From Flavimaribacter sediminis (lineage in GTDB: Bacteria > Pseudomonadota > Alphaproteobacteria > Rhizobiales > Rhizobiaceae), in contig NZ_JAICBX010000001.1 in assembly GCF_019492055.1 (NCBI RefSeq), positions 1 through 64,000 on the forward strand: a stretch of 64,000 bases of DNA. The letters are read 5' to 3'. Shown here one piece after another: positions 54,630-63,500 of this stretch. Made by a program: the position numbers and the translations under genes. The first letter of the stretch is position 1. Each line of letters opens with the position of its first letter. The notes below the pieces were generated by a model that saw nothing but the letters and a program-made list of their open reading frames with translations, was not told where the DNA came from and did not search any database.

Positions 54630-54666
54630 CAAGATAATCTCAAGATAATCTCAAGACTATCTCAAT
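54630..54666. promoter_or_regulatory. 11-bp tandem repeats (TCAAGATAATC) x3-4
   Basis: Units TCAAGATAATC, TCAAGATAATC and TCAAGACTATC, plus a partial TCAA, lie head to tail in the divergent promoter between the winged-helix regulator and the small gene. Direct repeats at 11-bp spacing are the typical target of OmpR/PhoB-type winged helices. Confidence 0.7.
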
Positions 54667-54732
54667 ATGGTCTTCAAGCGAAGCGACGGCGTGTCGGGCA
54701 ATCTTGTCTTCACTGGACAAGGAGAGATTGCC

Positions 54733-54957
54733 ATGACCGACACGAACAGCTTACGGACCCGCAAGGACGGATCGATCGATTATGATTATTACATCGCCAG
54801 AAGCCGCGCCATTCGCAGCACACAGGCCCATCAGGCGGCGGGCGCCGTTGCGCGCCGCATTCCGGATCCGCTCCTGCCCTTTCGGTATTTGATCAACAAG
54901 TGGCGGGCGCCGGGCGGTTCTCGAAACGCCTCACGTTATTTGGATGCCAGCAGGTAG
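54733..54957 (+). CDS. Small hypothetical protein
   Basis: This 74-aa basic protein starts TDTNSLRTRKDGSIDYDYYIARSRAIRSTQAHQ and has a C-terminal arginine-rich part. AAGGAGAG precedes the ATG. It is divergent from the winged-helix regulator and likely its target. No function is recognised. Its 3' end overlaps the convergent gene that follows by 22 bases. Confidence 0.65.
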   Translation: MTDTNSLRTRKDGSIDYDYYIARSRAIRSTQAHQAAGAVARRIPDPLLPFRYLINKWRAPGGSRNASRYLDASR

Positions 54958-55424
54958 ACGGTGACTGCGCCGTCCTCCGTGATCTGCGCGGCCACGACTT
55001 TGTCGATGTCGACGGCATGGGAATCGAGCGCATTGTAAAACACGGCGCTGCCTTTCATGGCGTGACGCATGTCCGCGACAGCGCTTTCATTGTCGGCAAT
55101 CGCCGTTTCGATCTGTTTATAGCCGTCGATGGTCTCGGGTTCGCCGAGGAACTGGATGTCGAAACTCTCGACATTGACGAGCAGCAGGATTTTTTCAGCC
55201 GCGTCCCCGGCCTGGCCGATGGCGGCGATCACCGTATCGACGGACCGGATATCGGCAGGGCTCTTTTCCTTGACCTCGGAACCGACGATCGTCTCCGTCT
55301 TGTCTTCGCTCATGGTTTGGGCGGTGGTCTGAACGGCGGGCATCGCCGTCAACAGGAACGCCGTGAGCATGGTGGTGTGAAGGAGCCACTGGCTGGCGTT
55401 GTGTGAAATCTTGTCGATCATCAT
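54936..55424 (-). CDS. Exported hypothetical protein
   Basis: This protein of about 162 aa has a signal-peptide-like N-terminus (WLLHTTMLTAFLLTAMPAVQTTAQ). The mature part, of about 120 residues, is acidic and helical (VDTVIAAIGQAGDAAEKILLLVNVESFDI, then MRHAMKGSAVFYNAL). No family is recognised. Start codons at 55439 (GTG), 55424 and 55421 are all possible. It stands alone between the regulator and efflux regions. Confidence 0.65.
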   Translation of the reverse strand: MMIDKISHNASQWLLHTTMLTAFLLTAMPAVQTTAQTMSEDKTETIVGSEVKEKSPADIRSVDTVIAAIGQAGDAAEKILLLVNVESFDIQFLGEPETIDGYKQIETAIADNESAVADMRHAMKGSAVFYNALDSHAVDIDKVVAAQITEDGAVTVYLLASK

Positions 55425-55591
55425 GTTTCGCGCGGACACCTGTCTCGAGTTTCTGTCCTGCGACCGATATCCGGTTTTCGTGACGGTATCGGGGCAGAGC
55501 TACAGGAGATGAAACGATCGTTGCGGTCTCTCGTTCCGGCTCTTTGCAAAATTGCAGAAAGGCCTTGAGGCAATGGGCTGAGACAGACCCG

Positions 55592-57169
55592 TCAGTGTCC
55601 GCCGCCGGCAGTGGCGTTTTCCGGTTTCCTCATCAGGATCGCAGCCAGCGCAAGGCCCACGAAAAGCGCCGTCATGAACCAGAACACGTCGATGAAGGAC
55701 ATCACCCAGGCCTGTTGCTGCACGATAGCGGTAAGCTGGCTGACCGCGGCGTCATCTCCAGGCAGACCCTGTGTGGAAAAGGTCCGGGACAGGCTTTCAA
55801 GCGTGTCCAGCGCGCTGCGATTGGCCCAGTTCACGCTTTCCGCCAGCCGGGCATAATGCATGTCATCGCGGTTGTTGAGGATCGTGTTGATGACCGCGAG
55901 ACCGACTGCGCCGCCAAGATTGCGGGTGAGATTGAAAAGACCCGATGCGTTCTTCATCCGCTCGGGCGGCAGGGTGCCCAGTGCAAGGTTGTTGATGGGC
56001 ACCATGCACAGCATCAGGGACACCCCGCGCAGGATCTGCGGCAGAAGTATTTCGTCAAAATCCCAGTCCGCGGTCATTCCCGTCATGATCCAGGTGCCTG
56101 ACCCGAAACCGACAAAGCCGATCAGGAGCATGAGCCGCAGATCCATTCGGGCCGACAGCGCTCCGGCGACCGGCGCGGTCAGGAACATGCAAAGCCCGGA
56201 CACGAACATCGCCTCGCCGATCATCAGTGAATCGTAACCGCGCACGGTGCTGAGATAGAGAGGGTAGAGATAGGTCAGTCCGTAAAGACCGACGCCCATC
56301 ACGAAGGAAAAGACGGAACCGAAGGCGAAGTTGACATCGGAAAAGGCTCTGAGATCGACGACGGGAAGTTTCGCCGCGAAAGCGCGGTAGAAGAACAGGA
56401 TCGCGCCGATTGTCATGAGAGCGGCGAAGCCGGCGATGCTCGCATCCGACAGCCAGTCATTGGCCGGACCTTCCTCCAGCACATATTCGAGGCTGCCGAG
56501 AAACGCCGCCATGCCCAGAAGGCCCCACCAGTCGAACGACTTGATGAGATTGCGTTCCGGCTTGTCGAAATCGATCAGCGTCCAGGCCGCCAGCGTCACT
56601 GCTATTCCGGGAACGATGTTGATCAGGAACAGCCAATGCCAGGAGAGCGCATGGGAAATGTAGCCGCCGACGGTTGGACCGATGGTTGGGGCGAGGGTAG
56701 CGACCAGCCCGATCATCGGCGATACGATGGGCCGTTTCGACCTCGGAAAGACGGTAAAGGCCGCCGCGAAGACGGAAGGAATCATGCCGCCGCCGATGAA
56801 GCCCTGGATGGCCCGGTAGATGATCATCTGATCGATGGTCGTTGCGGTTGAGGCAAGGGCGCTGGCGAGGGTGAAACCGGCTGCCGAAATGCTGAACAGC
56901 ACGCGTGTGGACAAAATTCGCGCCAGGATACCGGACAGTGGAATCATGATGACCTCGGCTATGAGATAGGAGGTCTGCACCCAGGCGATCTCGTCCTGTC
57001 CGGCGCCGAGGCCCGCCTGGATCTCGGACAGCGAGGCCGAAACGATCTGGATGTCGAGAATGGCCATGAACATGCCGAAGACCATCGCCAGAAAGGCGAT
57101 GACGCGGCGCATCGGCACCGCGTCCCCGGACGGTTCGGCGAGGTCCGGAGTAAAGGTCGCGTCGGACAT
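55592..57169 (-). CDS. DHA2-family drug efflux MFS transporter (EmrB-like)
   Basis: This 525-aa protein has about fourteen membrane helices and the DHA2 motifs (MAILDIQIVSASLSEIQAGL with the D-x-x-I/T-V-N-like motif, YRAIQGFIGGGMIPS). It pumps hydrophobic toxicants by proton antiport, working with the membrane-fusion protein encoded 11 bases upstream and an outer-membrane channel not in this window. It is the second gene of an EmrAB-type operon controlled by the divergent TetR gene. Confidence 0.92.
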   Translation of the reverse strand: MSDATFTPDLAEPSGDAVPMRRVIAFLAMVFGMFMAILDIQIVSASLSEIQAGLGAGQDEIAWVQTSYLIAEVIMIPLSGILARILSTRVLFSISAAGFTLASALASTATTIDQMIIYRAIQGFIGGGMIPSVFAAAFTVFPRSKRPIVSPMIGLVATLAPTIGPTVGGYISHALSWHWLFLINIVPGIAVTLAAWTLIDFDKPERNLIKSFDWWGLLGMAAFLGSLEYVLEEGPANDWLSDASIAGFAALMTIGAILFFYRAFAAKLPVVDLRAFSDVNFAFGSVFSFVMGVGLYGLTYLYPLYLSTVRGYDSLMIGEAMFVSGLCMFLTAPVAGALSARMDLRLMLLIGFVGFGSGTWIMTGMTADWDFDEILLPQILRGVSLMLCMVPINNLALGTLPPERMKNASGLFNLTRNLGGAVGLAVINTILNNRDDMHYARLAESVNWANRSALDTLESLSRTFSTQGLPGDDAAVSQLTAIVQQQAWVMSFIDVFWFMTALFVGLALAAILMRKPENATAGGGH

Positions 57170-57180
57170 GGTCGCAGGCT

Positions 57181-58431
57181 CTAGTGGGCGGCCGCGGTGC
57201 GGGTCATGTCATCGGGCGCGGTGCGGCTGTCGATGTCGACAACGACGCTGAGGCCCGCGCGCAGGCGGCCGCTTTCAAGCGCATCGGCCGGCAAGGCGAT
57301 CCGCACGGGCACACGCTGGACGATCTTGGTAAAATTGCCCGTGGCGTTGTTGGCCGGCAGGAGCGAAAATACCGAGCCCGAGGCCGGCGAGATCGAAACC
57401 ACGGTTCCCACAACCGGTTCGCTTTCAAAGGCGTCGACATGAATGTCGACCTTCTCCCCGGGTACTATGCCCTCAAGCTGGGTTTCCTTGAAATTGGCGT
57501 CAATATAGAGCGCATCGACGGGCACAAGCGCGGCGAGGCGCTGGCCGGCGGAAACGAAATCGCCTTCGTGCGTGGCGAGATTGCCGACAACGCCGTCATA
57601 GGGCGCGCGAAGGACGGTAAAGGAAAGATCGCGGTCCGCCTTGTCGGCGGCGAGTCTCAGGGTAGTCAATGTGCTCTCGGCTTCGGCCTTTTGGGCGTTC
57701 AGCACCGCGATATCCGCATTCGCCGCCAGGATGCCGGCTTTTGCTCCGGCAAGATTGGCGTGCGCCTGCTCGTAGGTAGCCTTTGCGGAATCAAGCATCG
57801 CTTCCGATACGTGCCCGGAATGCTGCAGCTTGGACGCCCGCTCAAGCGCCGTCCTTGCGTTCTCGGTCGTCGCCTCGAGCGCTTCCTGCTGGGCTTCGGC
57901 TTGCGCAAGCGCTGCGCGACCGCCTTCGATCTGGGCGGCGATCCGCTTGATGGTAAGCTGCTGGGTGGCAATCTGCGCTTTGGCCTGCTCGGCTGCAATC
58001 CGGTAATCGCCGTCATCGAGCGTGATCAGCGGATCGCCCGCCTTCACGTGCTGGTTCTCGACCGCGTTCACCGCGGCGATGTAGCCGGTGATCTTGGGAG
58101 ATATCGTGGTGATGTCGCCTTCGATATAGGCGTCGTCGGTAGAAATCATGAACCGTCCGACGGTCCACCAGTCATAGCCAAACCAGCCGCCGCCGCCGAG
58201 AGCGACCAACAGGATTGTCATGAGGATCATGCGACGGACGGGCGACCCGCCGTCGGTATTTGTCGCCTTTTCCGCCGTCGTCGTATCGTTGGCCGGATCC
58301 GGCTTGCGCGCCGTTTCTTCGCCGGCCGCCGGCGTAGCGGGAAAGTTCTTCAGTTCGGCAGTAGGGCGGACCGCTGAGGCTGTCTCGTCATTCGCTTCTT
58401 CAGTGTCAACACGGTCGGACGCGGGCATCAC
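57181..58431 (-). CDS. HlyD/EmrA-family membrane fusion protein
   Basis: This 416-aa periplasmic adaptor has a low-complexity cytoplasmic N-terminus of about 65 residues and one membrane helix (MILMTILLVALGGGGWFGYDWW). Biotinyl-lipoyl-like halves flank a coiled coil rich in Ala and Glu (IAAEQAKAQIATQQLTIKRI onward), and a beta-barrel region follows (VPVDALYIDANFKETQLEGI). It bridges the EmrB-like pump to the outer membrane. It is the first gene of the efflux operon. Confidence 0.92.
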   Translation of the reverse strand: MMPASDRVDTEEANDETASAVRPTAELKNFPATPAAGEETARKPDPANDTTTAEKATNTDGGSPVRRMILMTILLVALGGGGWFGYDWWTVGRFMISTDDAYIEGDITTISPKITGYIAAVNAVENQHVKAGDPLITLDDGDYRIAAEQAKAQIATQQLTIKRIAAQIEGGRAALAQAEAQQEALEATTENARTALERASKLQHSGHVSEAMLDSAKATYEQAHANLAGAKAGILAANADIAVLNAQKAEAESTLTTLRLAADKADRDLSFTVLRAPYDGVVGNLATHEGDFVSAGQRLAALVPVDALYIDANFKETQLEGIVPGEKVDIHVDAFESEPVVGTVVSISPASGSVFSLLPANNATGNFTKIVQRVPVRIALPADALESGRLRAGLSVVVDIDSRTAPDDMTRTAAAH

Positions 58432-58450
58432 TGCATTCCTGAAACTTTAA

Positions 58451-58533
58451 ATCGAACCGAACGGTTCGGTTCGAATTGACCTAGGACGTTTTGTGCGCCA
58501 TATCAAGAGCAAATCGAACCGGGTGGTTCGAAA
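58451..58533. promoter_or_regulatory. Two palindromic TetR operators in the efflux promoter
   Basis: TCGAACCGAACGGTTCGGTT (58452 onward, near-perfect palindrome through 58475) and TCGAACC-GGGT-GGTTCGA (58514-58531, perfect arms) share the GAACC/GGTTC core. They lie between the divergent efflux operon and its TetR gene. Confidence 0.75.
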
Positions 58534-58551
58534 AAGATTCGTGGAGGCGAG

Positions 58552-59250
58552 ATGTCGGCGGTGTCCATCAGGGACGAAAGCCTGAAGGCGGCTATGGACG
58601 CAGCCGACAGGCAGCCTGGCAGGCGGGTGGCGGGACAGGATCCGGCCAAGCGCCAGCAGATCATTGACGGCGCAAAGCGCGTCTTCATGCAGGTGGGATA
58701 TGACGCCGCCAGCATAAACGACATCACGCGCGAGGCAGGCGTGTCGAAAGGTACGATTTATGTCTACTTCGAGAACAAGGAAGACCTGTTCGGCGCGCTG
58801 ATCGAACGCGAGCGGTCGGCGACCTTTGCTTCACTGGCGGAGGTGCTGAAGGAAGGTGGAAGCATACGCGACACCCTGTTGCACTACGGAGTTGTCCTGG
58901 CGACACGTTTGACGATGCCGCAGGCCGTGCGCGCGCAGCGCATTGTGATCGGCGTGACGGAGCGAATGCCAGCGCTCGGCAAGCGCTTTTTCGACACTGG
59001 CCCGGATTCCGGCAAGACGATGCTCAGGACCTATCTCGAAAGGCAGATGGAGTCCGGCCTGCTCGACATACCGGATTTGTCGCTCGCGGCTCAACAGTTC
59101 TTCGATCTCAGCACGGCCGGCCTGTTTCGCGCCTGCATCTTCGGAATGCGGGAGACGCCGCCGCCATCGGAAGAGATCGAAACAACGGTGACGAGCGCGG
59201 TCGATATGTTCCTGGCGCGCTATGGAACAGACCTCCTCCAGGCGTCCTGA
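58552..59250 (+). CDS. TetR/AcrR-family repressor of the efflux operon
   Basis: This 232-aa protein has a classical TetR HTH (ASINDITREAGVSKGTIYVYFENKEDLF) at about 55-85 and the AefR-like TetR C-terminal fold. The N-terminal 30 residues form an unusual extension. It faces the EmrAB-type operon across two palindromes built on GAACC/GGTTC, so it very likely represses both directions until a toxicant binds. Confidence 0.88.
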   Translation: MSAVSIRDESLKAAMDAADRQPGRRVAGQDPAKRQQIIDGAKRVFMQVGYDAASINDITREAGVSKGTIYVYFENKEDLFGALIERERSATFASLAEVLKEGGSIRDTLLHYGVVLATRLTMPQAVRAQRIVIGVTERMPALGKRFFDTGPDSGKTMLRTYLERQMESGLLDIPDLSLAAQQFFDLSTAGLFRACIFGMRETPPPSEEIETTVTSAVDMFLARYGTDLLQAS

Positions 59251-59409
59251 TCGTTGATCTGACGGTGCGCGTTTGCGACGTCCTGTCGACAACGGCGGAA
59301 AGCGACTGGCGTCCAGGTTTTCCTCATACCACGAGATCGGCATGTCCGGGCGCTGTGATAACGTGCTTCTTTACCGGGGCCGATTCGCCGCGACAGGAGG
59401 ACATGAGGG

Positions 59410-59862
59410 ATGGCTGGCAAGTTTTACGAGGAATTCGAGATCGGCATGGTGATTGAACACGAGGTTCGGCGCACCGTCACCGATATGGACAACACGCTGT
59501 TCTCGACCCTGACGATGAACCCGGCGGCCATCCACATCGACCACGAATATGCGAAGACCACCGAATTTGGAAAGCCGCTCGTCAACAGCATCTTCACGCT
59601 TGGTCTGGTCGTCGGCCTGTCGGTTGGCGAGACGACGCTCGGCACGACCGTCGGCAATCTGGGCTGGGAAGACGTCAGATTTCCGAAGCCGGTCTTTGCC
59701 GGCGACACGATCCGCGCGACCACGGAAGTGCTGGCCAAACGCGAAAGCAAGTCGCGACCGACGCAAGGCATTGTCACGTTTCTGCAGCGCGGAATCAATC
59801 AGCGTGACGAGATCGTGTGCGAATGCCGGCGCCTCGCGCTGATGCTGAAGAGACCGGCGTAA
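59410..59862 (+). CDS. MaoC-like hotdog hydratase
   Basis: This 150-aa protein has the MaoC signature: [61 protein letters not shown]. It includes the catalytic Asp/His region (N-x4-H-x-D). It hydrates enoyl-CoA-type substrates, resembling mesaconyl/itaconyl-CoA hydratases. AGGAGGACATGAGG precedes the ATG. It is monocistronic, convergent with marR. Confidence 0.87.
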   Translation: MAGKFYEEFEIGMVIEHEVRRTVTDMDNTLFSTLTMNPAAIHIDHEYAKTTEFGKPLVNSIFTLGLVVGLSVGETTLGTTVGNLGWEDVRFPKPVFAGDTIRATTEVLAKRESKSRPTQGIVTFLQRGINQRDEIVCECRRLALMLKRPA

Positions 59863-59896
59863 CAGGATCCGGTTGTTCGGGTGAATCTGCAAAGCC

Positions 59897-60343
59897 TCAG
59901 TCGCGCGCGAGTGAATCAAGCATCGAGCGCAGCTGATCCATGTCGCCGGCGAGGTCTTCTATCATTTGCGACTGTACGACGTTCCATGTCCGTGCAGCGT
60001 CCCGTAACAATGTTTCGCCTTCGTCGGTCAGAGAAACCTGCCGACGCCGCCGGTCGCGGGCGCTTGAGTGATCCATGATGAGCCCGTTCCGGCCAAGCGG
60101 TTTCAGGCTGCGTGACATTGCCGATTGATCCATGTCGAAGAAATCCGCCAATTCCTGCACCGACGTGACGGATCGCCCTTTTATTGCCGCCATGATGCCG
60201 AGCTGACCGATCGTCAGGCCATGATGCGCGAGCGCCTCATCGTAGCGCCGACTAACCCGACGCACCGCCTGCCGGAGCGTAAGGCCTACGCAGTCACCTC
60301 CAACAAGGGCGTCGAGCGCCTCGGTCTTGTCGTCATTCTTCAT
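59897..60343 (-). CDS. MarR-family transcriptional regulator
   Basis: This 148-aa winged-helix regulator has a DNA-binding core LGIMAAIKGRSVTSVQELADFFDMDQSAMSRSLKPLGRNGLI and a wing with DRRRRQVSLTDEG. It is divergent from an MFS transporter and presumably represses it, using the inverted repeat at 60372-60406. The ATG at 60343 restores the usual MarR length. Confidence 0.9.
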   Translation of the reverse strand: MKNDDKTEALDALVGGDCVGLTLRQAVRRVSRRYDEALAHHGLTIGQLGIMAAIKGRSVTSVQELADFFDMDQSAMSRSLKPLGRNGLIMDHSSARDRRRRQVSLTDEGETLLRDAARTWNVVQSQMIEDLAGDMDQLRSMLDSLARD

Positions 60344-60371
60344 GGAACTTTCTCTGGACAGCGTCAATATG

Positions 60372-60406
60372 AATGCATATGCATGCAATTAGTAGGCATA
60401 TGCATT
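60372..60406. promoter_or_regulatory. MarR operator candidate (AATGCATATGC/GCATATGCATT)
   Basis: Perfect 11-bp inverted repeats (60372-60382 and 60396-60406) with internal GCATATGC palindromes lie directly in front of marR and 135 bases before the MFS gene. Confidence 0.7.
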
Positions 60407-60540
60407 TAATATCCGGGAGCATCGGGTTTTGGCAAAGAAATTTTTTTTGCAGGGCGTTGCCGTCGAATGCGGGGTCTCCCGGGTCCGCGCAACTGATGAA
60501 ACTCGGCAAATGTGACCGCAGCCAGATAGGGGATTGAAGC

Positions 60541-61755
60541 ATGTTTCGGATTCTTGTTCTTTCGCTTGCTCCATTTGCGTTTGCGACCGGTGCTTACGCT
60601 TTTGCCGGATTGCTGGAGCCGATGGCGTCAGACCTTGGTGTTTCTGTCGCCGTCGTCGCCCAGTTGCAGACAGCTTTCATGATCGCGTGCGGCGTGGGCG
60701 GCCTCGTCCTGGCCATTGCGACTGCAAGCGTCGAGAAGCGGACCTTGCTTCTTCTCGTCCTTGTCATCCTGGCCGCCGCCAATGCGCTTTCAGCGATGAC
60801 ATCGTCCTTTTGGCAACTCTCGGTCATTCGGACATTCGCAGGGTTTGTAGGCGCCCTTACAGTGCCGGTCGCTTCAATGCTTGCGGTGATGCTGATCCTA
60901 CCCGAAAGGCGCTCCGTTGCGCTGGCCGCAATTCTGGGCGGAAACTCGCTTGCGTTTCTTTTCGGCATACCGCTCGGCTCGGTCATCGGATCGGTATACG
61001 GCTGGGCTGCGTCCTTCTGGTTCTCCGCGTGCCTTTGCCTTCTCGTGGCGACGCTGACCTACCTGTTCATTCCGAAGAGTGCAGCGCCGCCGCTTTTGTC
61101 AGCAAAAGCCTACAGAGTGATCCTTCAATGGCCGATTCCCTGGCTTCTTGGCGTCACCCTGTTGGCGTTCACCGCAACCTTCGCTACCGTTGGCCTGATT
61201 GGGCCGGTCGTAACTGCCGCAACAGGTCTGTCCGGCGGATCGATCGGCTTGATGCAGCTTTTGATCGGCGTCGGCTCTGTCGTCGGTCTTTCTGCGGGCG
61301 CGCGCCTTGCCGACAAATCCAACCGCCCGCTGCCATGGCTTCTGGCTGGTATACTCGCAACACAGTGCCTCTACATACTCTCACTATCTGGCGGATACAT
61401 GGCGGCGAATTCAGTAGCTCTCATCGCGACAGCGCTTCTCGCTGGCTCCGCATGTCTTTTTGCCTGCGCCCCGATAATCCAGACGCGGCTGGCCTCGGTC
61501 GCCGGACCCGCAGCCACCATAGCTTTTGCCTTCAACGGATCGATGATCTTCATGGAGCAGGGGCTGGGGACAGCCGCGGGCGGCATTGCAACGGCTCGGT
61601 TCGGCTTGTGGAGCGTCGGTCTGGCCGGAGCCTTGATTGCCGCCATGGGCCTGGCGCTGTCGCTGCGCGACCTCACCCCGAAAACGACTGCGGAGCCGGC
61701 AACGCCAGACGGGGCGGCGCAGAACCGCACAGCCCGGGCATCGCGGATGAGGTGA
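60541..61755 (+). CDS. DHA1-like MFS transporter
   Basis: This 404-aa protein has twelve predicted membrane helices and a DHA1/AraJ-like N-terminus (AFATGAYAFAGLLEPMASDLGVSVAVVAQLQTAFMIACGVGG). It is a probable drug or sugar effluxer driven by protons. The divergent MarR gene and the operator between them indicate substrate-induced expression. It is convergent with a TetR gene. Confidence 0.9.
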   Translation: MFRILVLSLAPFAFATGAYAFAGLLEPMASDLGVSVAVVAQLQTAFMIACGVGGLVLAIATASVEKRTLLLLVLVILAAANALSAMTSSFWQLSVIRTFAGFVGALTVPVASMLAVMLILPERRSVALAAILGGNSLAFLFGIPLGSVIGSVYGWAASFWFSACLCLLVATLTYLFIPKSAAPPLLSAKAYRVILQWPIPWLLGVTLLAFTATFATVGLIGPVVTAATGLSGGSIGLMQLLIGVGSVVGLSAGARLADKSNRPLPWLLAGILATQCLYILSLSGGYMAANSVALIATALLAGSACLFACAPIIQTRLASVAGPAATIAFAFNGSMIFMEQGLGTAAGGIATARFGLWSVGLAGALIAAMGLALSLRDLTPKTTAEPATPDGAAQNRTARASRMR

Positions 61756-61768
61756 TCGTTGTCTGTTT

Positions 61769-62443
61769 TCAGGATCCGCCGTTTGTCGACACGACCTGGC
61801 GAGTCCCGGCTGTCGCCGGTTTCAGGCACCCGTTCAGGATCAGCGTCACGATATTTTCGTAGGCTTCTTCGTAGTCCCTCGCCGAAAGCCGGCTCTTGCA
61901 CAGCGTTACGGCCGCAACCGTGGCGAAATCCGCGTAGAACTGGGTCGACGCCCAGATCGTCATGAACAGGTGGTTGGGGTCGACCGGCGCCAGCTTGCCG
62001 GCCCTGATCCAGCCCTCGATCACCGCAGCCTTTTCCTTCGTGATCTTCTGCATGTGCTTCTTCTGCTTGCGCGAAAGAAACTTGCCGCCGCGCAGCATCT
62101 CGTTGGCAAAGAAGCGCGAATCAACGAGGTTCTTGCGGGAATAGTCCATTTTGGCGCGGATATAGTCGCGCAGCGCATCCTCCGGTTCGCGTTTCGGGTC
62201 GATATGATCGAGGGCCCTGTCCCAACCGGCGAGCAGCCTCTCTATCAGCGTCGCGTAGATCGCTTCCTTGGTCTCGAAATAATAGTAGACATTGGCCTTC
62301 GGCAGACCGCTCGCCTGCGAAATCTCGGCGATGCGTGTGCCGTCGAAACCCTTGCGGGAAAACAGGTCCACGGCGGCTTTGAGGATCTTCGCCTCGTTGC
62401 GCGCGCGTATGCGAGCCTCTGAATTTTTCTTGGGCGCTACCAT
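61769..62443 (-). CDS. TetR-family regulator (RutR-like)
   Basis: This 224-aa protein has an HTH near GTRIAEISQASGLPKANVYYYFETKEAIY and the RutR/YcdC-type C-terminal domain (LRDYIRAKMDYSRKNLVDSRFFANEMLRGG). It is divergent from the uracil-DNA-glycosylase-like gene. A 24-bp direct repeat with TGAC...GGTCA (62563-62620) lies between them, similar in form to RutR-type sites. Confidence 0.88.
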   Translation of the reverse strand: MVAPKKNSEARIRARNEAKILKAAVDLFSRKGFDGTRIAEISQASGLPKANVYYYFETKEAIYATLIERLLAGWDRALDHIDPKREPEDALRDYIRAKMDYSRKNLVDSRFFANEMLRGGKFLSRKQKKHMQKITKEKAAVIEGWIRAGKLAPVDPNHLFMTIWASTQFYADFATVAAVTLCKSRLSARDYEEAYENIVTLILNGCLKPATAGTRQVVSTNGGS

Positions 62444-62562
62444 GGTCGTCCTGTTGTCTCCGGCATTGATCTCTCCCGGTCTGCTTTCTCCGCCTCGGTC
62501 GTTTCGCAGTCAAGGGCAATAAACCGTTCTTTTCGGCGAGGGAAGGGGCTGCAGGAAAAATC

Positions 62563-62620
62563 TGACGTTTTGGTCAGGTTTTGCAATTTCATTACTTGAC
62601 GTTTTGGTCAGGTCTTGCAA
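62563..62620. promoter_or_regulatory. 24-bp tandem operator repeat TGACGTTTTGGTCAGG...
   Basis: Copies at 62563-62586 and 62597-62620 differ at one base and are spaced 34 bases start to start. Each contains the dyad TGAC/GTCA. They are probably binding sites of the divergent TetR/RutR-like protein. Confidence 0.7.
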
Positions 62621-62647
62621 AGCTTGATCCCGTTCCAGGGGGATTTC

Positions 62648-63496
62648 ATGCCGCAACGACTGGTCGAAGCTTTGCAGGAAACGCTGAAGGACTGGCAAGA
62701 TGATCTGCCAGAGGCCTGGCGCGCGGTCTTCGGCGACGTCGCGCTTGGTTTCGACGATTGCGATCCTTCTCTGATGCTTGAGCCCTGGGAGCCGATCTTT
62801 CCCGCCCGCCGCGGCCAGACCTTTCCTGGCGCGCCTGAGGGCGCGCATATGCTGCGCGCATTTGACGATATTGCACCGGAAGACGTGACCTGCCTGATTT
62901 TGGGGCAGGACCCCTATCCCGCGCCGGACTTTGCAACCGGTCGTGCTTTTGAGGCCGGCAATGTCGCGGTGTGGCGCGAGCTGGACAAGATGTTCTCGAA
63001 AAGCGTTCGCGCTTATATGCAGCTGATCTGCGCGGCGCGCGCTGACAAACCGGAATACGCCCGTTCGTTTGAAGCCTGGCCCGGACTGCTGGACGAAATC
63101 GAGTCCGGCAAGGTCGATCTTGAATCCGCCGATCGTCTGGCCGACCGGTGGGTCAGGCAGGGCGTGCTGTTGCTGAATTCCTCGCTCACGCTGTCCCGCT
63201 TCCAGGTCGCAGTCGATCCGCATCAGGCGCGCGGGCATTTGCCCGTTTGGCGTCCGCTGATGTTGCGGGTGCTCGAGATTCTCGTCGAACGCGGCGCCCC
63301 TCTGGTGATCATCGCGTTTGGCGATGCGGCGACGGACTGTCTGGCTCTCGCCCGCCTGACCAGTCCGTCGCCGCCCATTCATGTGATCTCCCGCCCGCAT
63401 CCGGCGTTCGCCGACGAATTGCTGCCGATGGAAAACCCCTTTGTCGCCTGCAACCGCCTGCTCGAGGCGAAGGGCGTCCAGCCGATTGACTGGTGA
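62648..63496 (+). CDS. Uracil-DNA-glycosylase-family protein
   Basis: This 282-aa protein shows family 1-like motifs: LILGQDPYPAPDF (the GQDPYH water-activating loop with His replaced by Pro), VLLLNSSLTLS, and HPAFADE at the HPSP leucine-loop position. Active UDGs excise uracil from DNA; the altered motifs suggest a divergent subgroup. AGGGGG precedes the ATG. Unusually for a repair gene, it sits under a TetR-type operator and directly ahead of a GMC oxidoreductase (4-base gap), suggesting a metabolic or stress-linked operon. Confidence 0.8.
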   Translation: MPQRLVEALQETLKDWQDDLPEAWRAVFGDVALGFDDCDPSLMLEPWEPIFPARRGQTFPGAPEGAHMLRAFDDIAPEDVTCLILGQDPYPAPDFATGRAFEAGNVAVWRELDKMFSKSVRAYMQLICAARADKPEYARSFEAWPGLLDEIESGKVDLESADRLADRWVRQGVLLLNSSLTLSRFQVAVDPHQARGHLPVWRPLMLRVLEILVERGAPLVIIAFGDAATDCLALARLTSPSPPIHVISRPHPAFADELLPMENPFVACNRLLEAKGVQPIDW

Positions 63497-63500
63497 CGAT

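Noticed and set aside
57184-58377. 397-codon frame opposite the membrane fusion protein
   Set aside because: It is a mirror frame of the EmrA-like gene with no recognisable domain.
60534-61862. 442-codon frame overlapping the MFS transporter
   Set aside because: The frame at 60541-61755 has clear transmembrane helices; this one is arginine/cysteine-rich nonsense.
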